This document shows positions 43,807 through 53,593 of a DNA stretch of 64,000 nt, one piece after another. The number at the start of each line of letters is the position of its first letter. The stretch's first letter is position 1. A model generated the notes under the pieces. The model was given only the letters and a program-made list of their open reading frames with translations, ran no database searches and was not told where the DNA came from. A program made the translations under genes and the position numbers. Location of the stretch: contig OX463838.1 of the NCBI GenBank assembly GCA_949825065.1, positions 8,658,251-8,722,250 of the forward strand, given 5' to 3'. The stretch is from Odontocerum albicorne. Taxonomy: Eukaryota; Arthropoda; Insecta; Trichoptera; Odontoceridae.

Positions 43807-44267
43807 TCTTAGACCTATGCTTTCTCAGTTGTGTTTATTTTATTGATTTCGATGAGTTGCCATCTATAAATATAAATGGTTTTGCCATCTAGTCTTTAAA
43901 TAGAAGATATTTCTGAGAAAAAAAAACTCGCTTTTTGTATTAAATTAATATTTTATGCGAAAGTACTTAAAGTAATTGTTGGCAACGCAATGCTCGGAAT
44001 ACCAATAAAAAGCCGTTGACGAAATTATCTTTGATCAGCGCAGTCATAATTATTTTTAGGCCACATTTTTAGGATTCTTTCACACGCCAATGTGTAACGA
44101 AAGCAGAAATATTTCGTTGGAATCCGCTTATACCGGGGTAATTATGAAGTGATGAACACTGAACAAAGTACAGGATGATTCGAGTTGATCGAGCGAGCAA
44201 ATCCGGTTAACTCGATCGATCTAAAGGGCTAAAAGGGTATATCGTGATACTATTATAACTGTATCGG
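43807..44267. other. Unassigned DNA
   Basis: I see no gene or repeat family. Confidence 0.4.
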
Positions 44268-44370
44268 TGCCTGTAGTTTAATGGTTAGCATACTTAGATT
44301 CTAGTCGGGCTTATTTTACTTTCACACCTTATTTTCTCAGAATTAACATTTTTATATGTAGCTTATTATC
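44268..44370 (+). repeat. SINE family S3, decayed copy 3
   Basis: GTGCCTGTAGTTTAATGGTT followed by AGCATACTTAGATTC is the A-box half. The B box is eroded. TATATGTAGCTTATTATCTG matches the S3 tail region (compare 24860-24885). Confidence 0.5.
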
Positions 44371-44548
44371 TGTTAAATAAATTTATGGACTGTATATTGC
44401 AACGTAGAATAACGCTTTATAACATAAATTATTCTGTAGAAGAGCTGCAAAATATTGAGGTTACCGATTTTCGGAACTTCTTCTCCATGATATTTGATCT
44501 TCAGTATCTGTTAAGATTGCGTTCTTTCTGAACTACATTTACTTAGGA

Positions 44549-44880
44549 TGACCTCCATGGCCTAGTTGGTAATATGCGTGGCTTCCAACCAAAGGTATCG
44601 TATTCGATTCCCGATGGGACCTGAAAACAAAGACCCCCGTCTGGTGACAGTAGTAACACGCGATAGACTTGTCCGAGTGTTGCTGTATCTTCACCAGCGG
44701 AATAGTATTTCCAATATGAGCGATGACGAATCGAAAGCTGTGCCTACTCTAGTTGTTCTAAACTCAAAAGCTCGATTAATGAAGCCGAAGATATTGTTTG
44801 TCTCCAGGCCAGTTAAATATGTAAGTCAAAATTACCAGTTCGGATATGTTGACAGGTACAATACTATACAAATGGAAATA
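44549..44880 (+). repeat. SINE family S1, near-complete copy
   Basis: GATGACCTCCATGGCCTAGT and TCGTATTCGATTCCCGATG are the polymerase III boxes. The body has GTCTGGTGACAGTAGTAACA and CTACTCTAGTTGTTCTAAAC, and the 3' part TTCGGATATGTTGACAGGTA. The order matches 819-1110. A 115-codon frame across it is accidental. Confidence 0.78.
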
Positions 44881-44998
44881 AGCTTACGAAGTATTTCGGC
44901 TTTAACTTTATGAAACTCCATAATAGATTATTTAAGAATAAATTGCTTTGTTATTCCACATTAATCCCTGCTACACGTGTTCCACCTTAAATACGAAG

Positions 44999-45242
44999 TA
45001 CAGTATCCGGCGGTAAGTAATACACATCAGGCTTAAGACAGAGACTGTCGGCCATAATCGGCTAACTTCGGCTTTGTAGAGCGTCGTCTCTGTCCCTAGA
45101 ACGCTTGACAACGACCGACAAATCGCGACGGAACACGCGTATTAATGACAGACGACGCTCTACAAAGCCGAAGTTAGCCGATTATGGCCGACAGTATCTT
45201 TCTTAAGCCCGATGTGTATTACTTACCGCCGGGTAATGTCTA
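44999..45242. mobile_element. Fold-back MITE, family M1, copy 2
   Basis: The outer ends CAGTATCCGGCGGTAAGTAA and the inverted TTACTTACCGCCGGGTAATG are related to 19522-19683, with TA on both sides. Each arm is about 100 bases, including CGGCCATAATCGGCTAACTT and TTTGTAGAGCGTCGTCTCTG. The arm carries about 55 bases (near 45030-45085) not present in copy 1. There is no coding capacity. Confidence 0.85.
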
Positions 45243-45367
45243 ATAATAAAAGGACAGTATGTAAAATATTTAATAATGAACCTAACATCTTTCTGTTGCG
45301 TTATTTAGTCAAAATCACAACATTTCGACTTGTTTCCATGAAGAACTTCATGTAGGCTTGTCTCAAG

Positions 45368-45455
45368 GGCGAATCCGTGACCTAGTTGATAAGACGTCTG
45401 TCTTCTGACCCGGCAATTGCGGATTCGATTTCCATTGGTACCCAGCTTTTTTAAA
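45368..45455 (+). repeat. SINE S2 head, plus strand
   Basis: GAATCCGTGACCTAGTTGAT and GCGGATTCGATTTCC, ending TTGGTACCCAG, are the tRNA-like head. It faces the inverted copy that starts directly after it. Confidence 0.75.
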
Positions 45456-45622
45456 TAGAGATAAAGGCTATCCCTCTCAACGAACCAGAAAAAATGTCAG
45501 AGGTATGTGAAAATCAAACTGAACCCCTTTTTTTTTAATAAATCGGTTTCCAACGGGAATCAGACCGGTAACACCGGGTTGAAAAACAGGCGACTTACAA
45601 TTAACTGAGGCAGTCTGTGTAG
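45456..45622 (-). repeat. SINE family S2, inverted against the previous head
   Basis: AACGAACCAGAAAAAATGTC, GTGAAAATCAAACTGAACCC, TTCCAACGGGAATCAGACCG and GTTGAAAAACAGGCGACTTA form an inverted S2 copy. With 45368-45455 it makes a potential RNA hairpin of SINE heads. Confidence 0.75.
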
Positions 45623-46039
45623 AAATATTATTTCTCATTCTATTATTTAGCGAAATGTAATATCAACGCACGTTGGCTTTCCGGGTTAACAATGAATCAT
45701 TGTTGTCTGAAGTAATACCGTTCCGACGGTGCCCCCTGAGCTGGCTGTATTGTATGAATAGAAACCATCCTAGAACAGGCTCTCCCACGTGGCCTGCTCA
45801 ATGCTCTATCGTCCTCGAGTTCCTCTCCATTATATTTTATTATCAGGGCTCTATAGCGAGTTCTCTCTTGGACAATGTCCCGTACGCCCGTTGTGTTTAT
45901 ACTCGATATTTTTCGTCTCGTGATCAACGTCCAAGTGGCATCCAATATTTATACTTAATTAATAATAATAAAAGGAGAATTTATATTGCGCCTTTTAGAG
46001 CCGACTCTCACCAAGGGCGCTCTTACTCGGGATTCGTTC
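45623..46039. other. Unassigned DNA
   Basis: A 126-codon plus-strand frame (45673-46053) runs through here; its product has no family resemblance and ends in a SINE fragment, so I treat it as chance. Confidence 0.4.
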
Positions 46040-46075
46040 GATTACCATTGTAACCCAGTTTAAAAAAAAATCCGT
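46030..46075 (+). repeat. SINE S2 head fragment
   Basis: GGATTCGTTCGATTACCATT followed by GTAACCCAG is the B-box part of S2 in plus orientation, just before an inverted full copy. Confidence 0.55.
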
Positions 46076-46099
46076 TTATTTTCAAACAAATATACCAGT

Positions 46100-46312
46100 T
46101 AATGTATTGTATAACACTTTCGTCGTAAACAGTAAAACCTGGCTGGTTTATTACCATGTGACAATGTCTTTCAACCAACCAGAAATGTGTAAAAGAGGCC
46201 TTAAGTGAAAACCAGACTGGAATCATTTTTTGTTTAATCTGGGTTCCAACGGGAACCAGACCCGTAACCTCCGGGCTGGGAGGCAAGCGTCTTACCAACT
46301 AGGCCACGGAAG
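46100..46312 (-). repeat. SINE family S2, the best-preserved copy
   Basis: On the minus strand: CCGTGGCCTAGTTGGTAAGA (A box), then GGAGGTTACGGGTCTGGTTC (B-box region), GGTTTTCACTTAAGGCCTCT, TTGGTTGAAAGACATTGTCA and the tail CCAGCCAGGTTTTACTGTTT, then CGAAAGTGTTATAC. It serves well as a reference for the other S2 copies. Confidence 0.88.
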
Positions 46313-46334
46313 TTGTTCATGTATGACAGAATAC

Positions 46335-46665
46335 GGAATTAAATATTTATAGATTAATGTTGCTGATGTCTTAAATAAGATAAAGGAGAGCACCCTGAGA
46401 TGGTTTCGACACGTGGATCGAATGGCTGAAAAAATAGTAACAAAACAAATATGTAAGGCAAATATGTGTGGAAGACGTGGTAGAGGAAGACCACGGAAAG
46501 TATGGGTGGATTTAGTGAATGTTATTTTGAAAAAAGAGATGGAAAAAGTATACGAAATTTTAAGAGTTGTTGAAAGTCTAGTGTTCTGTTCTTTCTGCCT
46601 ACCCCAACAGAGAAACGGCTTGACGGTATGTATAAATGTGTATGTTTTTCACTTAAGGCATCTTG
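46335..46665 (+). pseudogene. LINE A ORF2 C-terminus and 3' end
   Basis: The frame 46377-46640 reads ESTLRWFRHVDRMAEKIVTK, then GRRGRGRPRKVWVDLVNVIL, then a weak end with CLPQQRNGL. The WFxHVxRM and GRGRPRKVW motifs are those of LINE C-terminal tails. The 3' end CTGCCTACCCCAACAGAGAA matches the LINE A signature. The piece is largely open but lacks all catalytic domains. Confidence 0.78.
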
Positions 46666-46760
46666 AACATCTTTGCGATTGATCGGGCGAGATTATCACA
46701 TAGGAATAACTCCTTCCAGTTGTACTGTACCCAATAAAAGTGTCTATATTGTACAACCGA
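46666..46760 (+). repeat. S2/LINE G tail fragment
   Basis: TTCACTTAAGGCATCTTGAA, CGGGCGAGATTATC and CAGTTGTACTGTACCCAATA, then AAAGTGT, match the tail of S2 and LINE G in plus orientation. Confidence 0.55.
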
Positions 46761-47098
46761 GCCATTAGTGATTAAAAGATTTAGTTCTTAATTTATTTAG
46801 CAATAAAAATTGATGAACATCAAATAGTTTTATACTATCTAAAAATAAAAACAGTTTTATATAAGTTTCACTTTATTATCTTTGTCATGATATGTCTTGT
46901 TGTAATATGCCTTTGTCATAATGATAGCTATTTTATGTTTTTATTTATATTTGATCCAAAAGGTCCACGATGAGGCTGTATATTCACTGGGGCATAGAAC
47001 CGAGGCTAGTATATTAAATTGATAGTTCAATCACCTCATCCCATCGATCCGGTACGATCTGTCTGCAAAAAAATGTTTATCTTGACACAGTTCCCTGA
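46761..47098. other. AT-rich DNA, nothing recognised
   Basis: I see no gene or repeat family. Confidence 0.4.
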
Positions 47099-47330
47099 TT
47101 AGCCTTGCTTTAACCAAGCCTGTAATTTGGGTGTCGTTTTGCGTGCCACGTGCTCGTTAAGCCACGCACGCGTGACGTCAATGCCCAAACCTAGCTCTGT
47201 TGCTGCTACATATTTTAACACAAAGAATTTCACGTCTCGTGCCCTCGTATCGAAACAATTAATATCATTAATAATGCCTCTACGGTTCATTCTCCAGCCC
47301 TTAATGAGTATACTTGGAAAGCTCCAATTC
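47099..47330 (-). CDS. Hypothetical fragment, possibly an exon or unknown transposon ORF
   Basis: A 63-codon minus-strand frame starts at 47290 and stays open upstream as far as about 47342. The product has NDINCFDTRARDVKFFVLKY, then VTRAWLNEHVARKTTPKLQA before WLKQG and a stop. Composition is more balanced and more protein-like than the chance frames of this window, with mixed charged and aliphatic residues. A plus-strand frame overlaps it. I cannot name a family. It is not repeated in the window. I favour a real coding remnant at low confidence. Confidence 0.35.
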
Positions 47331-47499
47331 TTGTTTGATCACATTAATACACGCGTTTAACTGGTTCATTGGTTCTTGACTTGCTTTAGTCAACGAGACT
47401 TTAGGAAAGTCTTACATCAATCTTCGACACATTTCTACGTTTCCTTTTATAAGCAATAGCATTCATGTACGAGTATAATGTTTCACATCATTATACTTT

Positions 47500-47755
47500 A
47501 TGTTGTTTATAGTTAAGGCATTAACGTTGTGGAGGTTTAAAGACATTGTAATTTATTTTTATCAAACACTGTTTATTCCACTTTTTTGTGACGGTATAAC
47601 CCTACCGGTTTCAAGGCTTTCACCTCATCTTCAGGGGAGTGCAAACAAGACTTGTTTGCGCTCCCCTGAAGATAGGTGAAAGCCTTGAAATCGGTAGGGT
47701 TATACCGTCACAAAAAAGTGGAATAAACAGTGTTTGATAAAAATAAATTACAATT
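47500..47755. mobile_element. Inverted-arm element P4 (Penelope-like?)
   Basis: This is the cleanest copy. The left arm starts TTGTTTATAGTTAAGGCATT and contains GACGGTATAACCCTACCGGT. The right arm (about 47655-47755) is its inverse, ending AACAGTGTTTGATAAAAATA. The arms meet at a short centre near 47645, so the whole folds into one long hairpin. Both arms carry the hammerhead-like boxes: CTGAAGATAGG then TTGAAATCGG on the plus strand (47667-47692), and the matching segment on the minus strand (47590-47638). No coding frame is present. Confidence 0.75.
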
Positions 47756-47855
47756 TCATTATACTTTACATCATCATTTAGAAAAGGCGACTTCAGCAAA
47801 GAATTAAAAATTCCAAGTAGTAAAAAAAACAAACATAAAGCAGTAAAATCAATAT

Positions 47856-48020
47856 TTTATACTGGCGGGTTTATTGCCATGTGCCTATCTCTTCCAACGG
47901 GAAGATGTTAGAGATGCCTGACGTGAAAACCAGACTGTTACCTCTATTAAAGGTTCCAACGGGAATCAAACTAACATAATGTAAGACAAACGTTGTACCA
48001 ACAAGGCCACTGAGGTCGTC
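47856..48020 (-). repeat. SINE family S2 copy
   Basis: CTGGCGGGTTTATTGCCATG, CTGACGTGAAAACCAGACTG, GGTTCCAACGGGAATCAAAC and ACGTTGTACCAACAAGGCCA match S2 in minus orientation. Confidence 0.8.
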
Positions 48021-48021
48021 A

Positions 48022-48290
48022 AGAGATGGTAAGATAGAGAAGAATGTTGTTAGGCGTGTTGTTGCTACAGGGAACAAGGTCGACGGTTCACTAAGTACTT
48101 ATTTTTACCATTAAATCGACCACGAAATCTTCAAAATATATTTTGCATAGTGATGTGCTAGTGCCAGCTTTGATGTGTGGAAACGAAGCTTAGGCTTTGA
48201 GAGATATCGATAATAGCAGAATTAATGCGGTAGATAAGCATACTTTGCGCAAAGTATCGGGTATTAATACAATATATAATTAAGTAAGAA
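48022..48290 (+). pseudogene. LINE A upstream C-terminal fragment
   Basis: A broken frame begins RDGKIEKNVVRRVVATGNKV and has later pieces parallel to 38635-38880 (ending around NAVDKHTLRKVSG). It corresponds to the part of LINE A just before the RNE/WFGHV region. Stops are frequent. Confidence 0.55.
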
Positions 48291-48741
48291 ATTAGTAGTA
48301 TTATGCTACGGTTTCAAATTCTCAATAATGTTTACTTAAGCCTGGATTAACTATGCTTGAAGTATCTCGGTTAGAATCATTATGCGTCAGTATTTTTTGG
48401 TTCAACTCTTGATCTATTCTCAAATATCAGAGACAGCTTCGCCCGTCCTAATCTGGTGGATAATAGACTTTTGATACAATACTAACATCCTAGGTCTAAT
48501 GTTACTTTTAGATCTTATTTCACCTGAACTTATTGATGGCTAATTAGCCGTTTAGCTTTCATTAATCCTTAAACAAAGCCCTGTTGAGGGAATGTATAAT
48601 AACTAAACACCGCTTAACAATCTATCTTCTTTATTTTCTTCCACACGAAGGTTTAGATTATTTACGAGTATATTTATGTCTATTTTTCACATTCAGACTA
48701 TTTGAGTGGAAGAAAAAAAACCAGACCGAACTTTTTATTAT
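48291..48741. other. Unassigned AT-rich DNA
   Basis: I see no gene or repeat family. Confidence 0.4.
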
Positions 48742-48950
48742 GACAACCTTCGTGGCCTAGTTGGTAAGACACCAGTCTTCCAATTTGGAAGCTGCGGGTT
48801 CGATCTCTGTTAAAACTCAGATTTAAAATAAACAGAAGATTCTTGTCTGGTTTTCACTTAAACTCTCTTTCGAGTTGTTTGAAAGAGATTGCTACTTAGA
48901 ATTAAGCTCGCCAATTTGTACTGTTTAGAACGAAGTGTAAAACACTACAA
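48742..48950 (+). repeat. SINE family S2, near-complete copy
   Basis: ACCTTCGTGGCCTAGTTGGT (A box) and GCTGCGGGTTCGATCTCTG (B box) are followed by TCTGGTTTTCACTTAAACTC. The tail reads TTTGAAAGAGATTGCTACTT and AAGCTCGCCAATTTGTACTG. A second partial tail (TTTCTGGTTGGTTGAAAGAA) follows to about 49010. The head would fold much like a tRNA, but the copies are a SINE and not a tRNA gene. Confidence 0.87.
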
Positions 48951-49609
48951 TATTTAGCATATTTCTGGTTGGTTGAAAGAAATTGTATAATGATGATAAG
49001 AACGTTAAATTGTGTTAACAATTAAATTAACAATGAAAGTGTAATTGAATAAAAATATTCCATATATTTTTGACTTTACATATTGCTTATATACAAATAT
49101 ATTTATAATTCGGGAGGGATACGAATAATTAAGGAGAAAAGTTTTCCTGGTATAAAATTACCCAGGATATTTTTAATTCGGAATGTTTTCATAAACTTTG
49201 AAATCGTGTGCTTAAATTCTTGTTCACTTATAAAAATTTGCCGGCTCGACGTTTTAACTTTTAATAAAATCTCAGCGTTCGAACGTTTATGTTGCAAAAA
49301 GGTTTTTTTCTGCTTTATATACATATCCGTTTTAAATAATAACTTTATTTATGGTACAGTCTGAATTTTACTGCAATAAAATTAATTTCATTTCAGGCGT
49401 TTTTCATAGGGAACATTTTATATGGTATAAATTTTATGTATCTCTTTTAATTACTAATTAAGTTAATTTTAAATATTATATAATTTATTTCCGTTCGATT
49501 AACCTTTTAGTACTAAAAAAAGTAAACCGATTTTTCTAATGGCTATTAACTGTAAATTTCGGTGTACCCAAAGCCAGTGAGCAATGTAGAGTTACATTTT
49601 TTTGGAGAT
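48951..49609. other. AT-rich DNA with a partial S2 tail
   Basis: Only the extra S2 tail near 48960-49010 is recognised. Frames of 93 and 73 codons overlap on opposite strands without known motifs. Confidence 0.4.
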
Positions 49610-49828
49610 ACATTATATTGTATTGCAATTTCGTTGTTAACAGTACAACCTGATAGATTTTTTCGGTATATGGCAATATCTTCCTACCGACCAAAAGTTG
49701 TTAAAGAGACTTTAAGTGAAAGCCAGACTGGAGACCTTTTTTTTAAATTGGGTACCAACTTGAACCGAGCCCGCACCCTCGGGTCGGAAAACGTTTTGCC
49801 AACTAGGTCACGGAGATCGTTAAAATAA
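49610..49828 (-). repeat. SINE family S2 copy
   Basis: AATTTCGTTGTTAACAGTAC, TAAGTGAAAGCCAGACTGGA, CGCACCCTCGGGTCGGAAAA and GCCAACTAGGTCACGGAGAT match S2 in minus orientation. Confidence 0.8.
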
Positions 49829-50394
49829 CGTTCGTTATGTTGTTTGGAAATCGATTGAATTCAAATAGTATCAAATCCAAATATTGTTATCTTTTATGAC
49901 GATTGTTTTGTTTTACATAACATACACATATGTTAAATTACATTTTTTTAAAACATGTTAAATATCAATTTGTTGCACAAAGTGATAAAAACTGCATTTT
50001 TTAAAATTAATAATTCATGTATTTGATACTACAAGGATATATATCAAATTATAGGTATGCTATGGGACATTTCCCATCTTAAATAATACTGTATGAATTG
50101 GTACGAGTAAATAACCAATGCATAACATGAATCACAATTTGATTATCGATATATTCACAAGCGAAATAATTCGCCATTAATTAAAAAAAAATCCTGTATA
50201 TAACTTGTGTAGCAATATTCGTTTGAACAATATTATCAAATGCCACAATTGTGAAAAACGTTTTTCAGTTTTATTCAAAACAAAATACGCTTTACTCCTA
50301 ATATTGCTCTTTTGATGTATGGTTTGTAAATTGGTTTGTTCGATGTGTTCAGAATTTCTTTATTTTTCATAATAATATAATAATGACTTATGTA
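49829..50394. other. AT-rich DNA, nothing recognised
   Basis: I see no gene or repeat family. Confidence 0.45.
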
Positions 50395-50857
50395 CGTCGA
50401 ATAAAGTGATTAGAGATGAATGTGAACTTAGGGCTGGTGTGTTGAGTAAAATGAATAAGAGGACGCTGATACGGTTTGAGCACGTGGAACGAATGAAGGA
50501 ATGAAGAGTAAAATAACAAATGTATATAGCAAGTGTGCGTGGAAGGCGTATGTGAAAAAGACCAAAGAAAGTATGGTTGGATCAAGTGAATGATATTTTG
50601 AAAGAAGGAAACGTAGAAAGTCAGATAAATCGTAAAAGTTGTATGAGAGTTTTATTGATGTAGACAAGTTAAAAGTTGTATGAGAGTTTTATTGATGTAG
50701 ACAAGTTAAAAGTTGTATGAGAGTTTTATTGATGTAGACAAGTTAAAAGTTGTATGAGAGTTTTATTGATGTAGACAAGTTAAAAGATGTATGTTGAGCT
50801 AGGAAAGTCTGGCGATGTCTACCTTGACAGGGAAATGGCGTGATGGCGTATGTGTAT
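50395..50857 (+). pseudogene. LINE A 3' end with internal minisatellite
   Basis: A broken frame reads IRDECELRAGVLSKMNKRTL, then HVERMKE, then LDQVNDILKEGNVESQINRK, matching LINE A at 34509-34772. The 3' end CTACCTTGACAGGGAAATGG and CGTGATGGCGTATGTGTATG is the LINE A signature. A 37-bp minisatellite (50634-50781) has grown from the SCMRVLLM-like coding segment. The copy stops directly against the (ATC)n tail of an RTE-like LINE in the opposite direction. Confidence 0.72.
50634..50781. repeat. Minisatellite, 37 bp x4
   Basis: Identical units of 37 bp start at 50634, 50671, 50708 and 50745, each AAAAGTTGTATGAGAGTTTT continuing ATTGATGTAGACAAGTT. A fifth partial unit follows. No differences are visible between the full units. 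It lies within the LINE A remnant. Confidence 0.95.
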
Positions 50858-51375
50858 GTATCATCATCATCATCATCATCAGCCTGTATCTATCCACTGC
50901 AGGATGTAGGCCTCTCCAAGTTGTGTCCACAAAATCCTGTCCTTTGCACATTGCTGCCACATAATACCTGCATGCTTACGTATTTCGTCCACCCAGTGCG
51001 ACTTAAGTCTTCTTACAGGCATTTTTATACCTATTGGGTGCCACTGGATTACTTCATACGTCCAACGATGATCTGTTGCTCGGGCGATATGTCCAGCCCA
51101 CTTCAACTTGAGTCTTTTTGCAACCTCTATAACATCTTCAACCTTTGTTTGGGCTCGTATCCACTCATTACGTTTTCGGTCTCTTCTGGTATAACCTAGC
51201 ATGCACCTTTCCATGCTGCGTTGTGTTGTTTGGAGCTTTTGTAACATTCGTACCGATAAAGTCCAAGTCTCGCATCCATATGTTAGTACTGGCAAGATAC
51301 ATTGGTTAAATACCTTCCGTTTGAGGCAGATTGGGAGCTTGCTCTTGGAGATGTAGTTTAGTCGTCCAAAGGAAC
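50858..51375 (-). pseudogene. RTE-like LINE, ORF2 C-terminus and tail
   Basis: The minus-strand frame (50879-51375) is open and reads SFGRLNYISKSKLPICLKRK, VFNQCILPVLTYGCETWTLS, AQTKVEDVIEVAKRLKLKWA, GHIARATDHRW and, at the end, GEAYILQWIDTG. This is the region after the reverse transcriptase in RTE-clade elements, with the conserved 'LPVLTYG.ETWTL' and 'LKWAGH.AR' motifs and the usual C-terminus. The tail is an (ATC)n repeat on the plus strand (50860-50881), typical of RTE elements. The endonuclease and most of the reverse transcriptase are absent: a typical 5' truncation. Among LINE remnants here this one is the best preserved besides 63557-63892. The first five residues of the longer open frame come from flanking DNA. 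Confidence 0.88.
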
Positions 51376-52339
51376 TGTATGTATATGTATACATTCACTT
51401 ATATTCTTTGAAAATGTCTAGTTAGACCCAACACTCAAATTCCAGTTGAAATAAACGTTTTGATTAATTAAAAAAAATAACAGTAATACCTGTATAAGAT
51501 CACAAAAAATATATTTTAATTTATCTCAAATTATAGAATTCGTCTAAGGTGTAACCGTAAAGTGCAGAATGCTCGGCCCCAGGTTGAATAACATTTTTCC
51601 AAGCGCTACAGGGGAATTCCATTAAGGCCCGCACCTGTGCATCCGATCCACTACTGAGATACCTTCGAGAGACCCGATATAGAGAACCCGATTATATTTA
51701 ACCCCGTAACCAATTGCGAAAGTGTATTCTCCCCCATAACCGATAGGAAACTGTACTATTCCAGGTGGTGACAATAACTAAAGAGTCATTAAACAGTTCG
51801 ATGTTTGTACAATATATATGAGTACTTATCGAATAATGGAGATTATTAAGATCAAGCTTCTTTATATTAATTCTTCTAAGATCATTAATGTGGCACTATA
51901 TCAAGAAAGTACTTTACGTTTAGTGTACTTTATATATTAATTGAGTATACTTTATTATTTGTTTTACTTTCAAAGTTGTTGTTACGCCGTATGTGTTTTA
52001 AATTATGTATATTTTTGAAGTTGTTATTTTAAATTTTGTTAAGTAAATGTTGGTATGATTTGTAAAGGACACTTAAGGGTCGTGTATATTTTTAATATAT
52101 CCATCCATCATGTGGTGTAATTCATGACTAAGCATCGTGACTCCCATGATAACCCTTAACGACTCTTCATCCAGATCTGCACAATATATGTGTATATGCA
52201 TCGTAAATACACAAACGTAGTATAATTTTTATTGGATAGCGTTTTATTCAAATAAATTTGTTTTTTCCCATTTAAGACATTTCCGTAGAAGTTAATTTAT
52301 TTATTTTTATTTTCATTATTTTGTGTACATAGTTTTATT
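51376..52339. other. Unassigned DNA; balanced patch at 51545-51780
   Basis: A patch with CTCGGCCCCAGGTTGAATAA and GCCCGCACCTGTGCATCCGA is G+C-richer and not repeated in the window. No frame is convincing. Confidence 0.4.
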
Positions 52340-53037
52340 TATTTTTATTTATTTATTATCACACATGACAAGAAATATACATAATTTGAGAAAAAACAAC
52401 AGGTAATTTAATTAACACATACATTATTTTAATGGATCTAGATTTGTCGCCTTTCATTTGTCGTATCCCCAGTTAAACATGATACATCTGGAGAGCATAT
52501 TCTGTGCAGCAATTACTTCCAACCAATCAGCTCATCTTAAATACATTAAAGTTATACTTTAATGTATTTAAGATGAGCTGATTGGTATTTATTATTACAC
52601 ATGACAAGAAATATACATAATTTGAGAAAAAAACAACAGGTAATTTAATTAAGACATACATTATTTTAATGGATCTAGATTTGTCGCCTTTCATTTGTCG
52701 TATCACCAGTTAAACATGATACATCTGGAGAGCATATTCTGTGCAGCAATTACTTCCAACCAATCAGCTCATCTTAAATACATTAAAGTTATACTTTAAT
52801 GTATTTAAGATGAGCTGATTGGTATTTATTATTACACATGACAAGAAATATACATAATTTGCGAAAAAACAACAGGTAATTTAATTAAGACATACATTAT
52901 TTTAATGGATCTAGATTTGTCGCCTTTCATTTGTCGTATCACCAGTTAAACATGGTACATCTGGAGAGCATATTCTGTGCAGCAATTACTTCCAACCAAT
53001 CAGCTCATCTTAAATACATTAAAGTTATACTAGTATC
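52340..53037 (+). repeat. Repeat family R as a tandem array with hairpins, 236 bp x3
   Basis: The R module (ACACATGACAAGAAATATAC ... TTGTCGCCTTTCATTTGTCG) starts at 52361, 52597 and 52834, so the period is 236-237. Units 1 and 2 end in a perfect hairpin of 31-nt arms around a 3-base loop (52522-52586 and 52759-52823; stem starts ACCAATCAGCTCATCTTAAA). Unit 3 has only the left hairpin arm and then unique DNA, so the array ends inside the hairpin. Compared with the single copies at 33.8 and 43.6 kb the hairpin is extra. Confidence 0.93.
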
Positions 53038-53593
53038 TGCCAAAAAAAACTTCTACCAGCTAAAAAAAATAACCGTTGCGTGAACTATATTATAGAAAAT
53101 TAAGGACTAACCTAATTGACATTTCTGTTGCACTAACCTAATTGTAACCGGCCGTCCGTTTGTGGTACCAAAATCATGATGATCAACTTGCCAAACGAGG
53201 TATCTCAGAGCACAAAGTTATTGACATATTTTTGTTAGTATTAGTGGACACTAGGAAGGTAGGAAACGGTATCTTGAGGTAGGAAAAGGAAACTTGTATC
53301 CGTGGATAAACTCTGTTTGATGCCAATCCAACTGTCAAATAATTAAAAATGGTTAGTGCAATAATTATTTTCATTAATTATAACAAGGATTTATACTACA
53401 GATATACTCGTACTACGTATATTTCAACTCTTTTCAGCTTCATATTAATGTCACGTGAAAAGTACAGTTGCAAATTTTGATAACGTTAAATTCAAAGTAT
53501 TTATCTATTTTATAACTAAGAAGCGTATGTGGTGTGTCAATGTATACAACATAAAAATTTGTTATTAATATTGAACGCGAGCTAAAAAATAAT
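53038..53593. other. AT-rich DNA, nothing recognised
   Basis: I see no gene or repeat family. A TACTCGTA octamer lies at 53405. Confidence 0.4.

Noticed and set aside
45673..46053. 126-codon plus-strand gene
   Set aside because: The product has no family resemblance, has mixed unlikely composition and runs into a SINE fragment; a minus-strand frame overlaps it.
48744..48818. Functional tRNA gene
   Set aside because: A and B boxes and a tRNA-like fold are present, but the same head recurs about twenty times with a SINE body and tail, so it is a SINE head.
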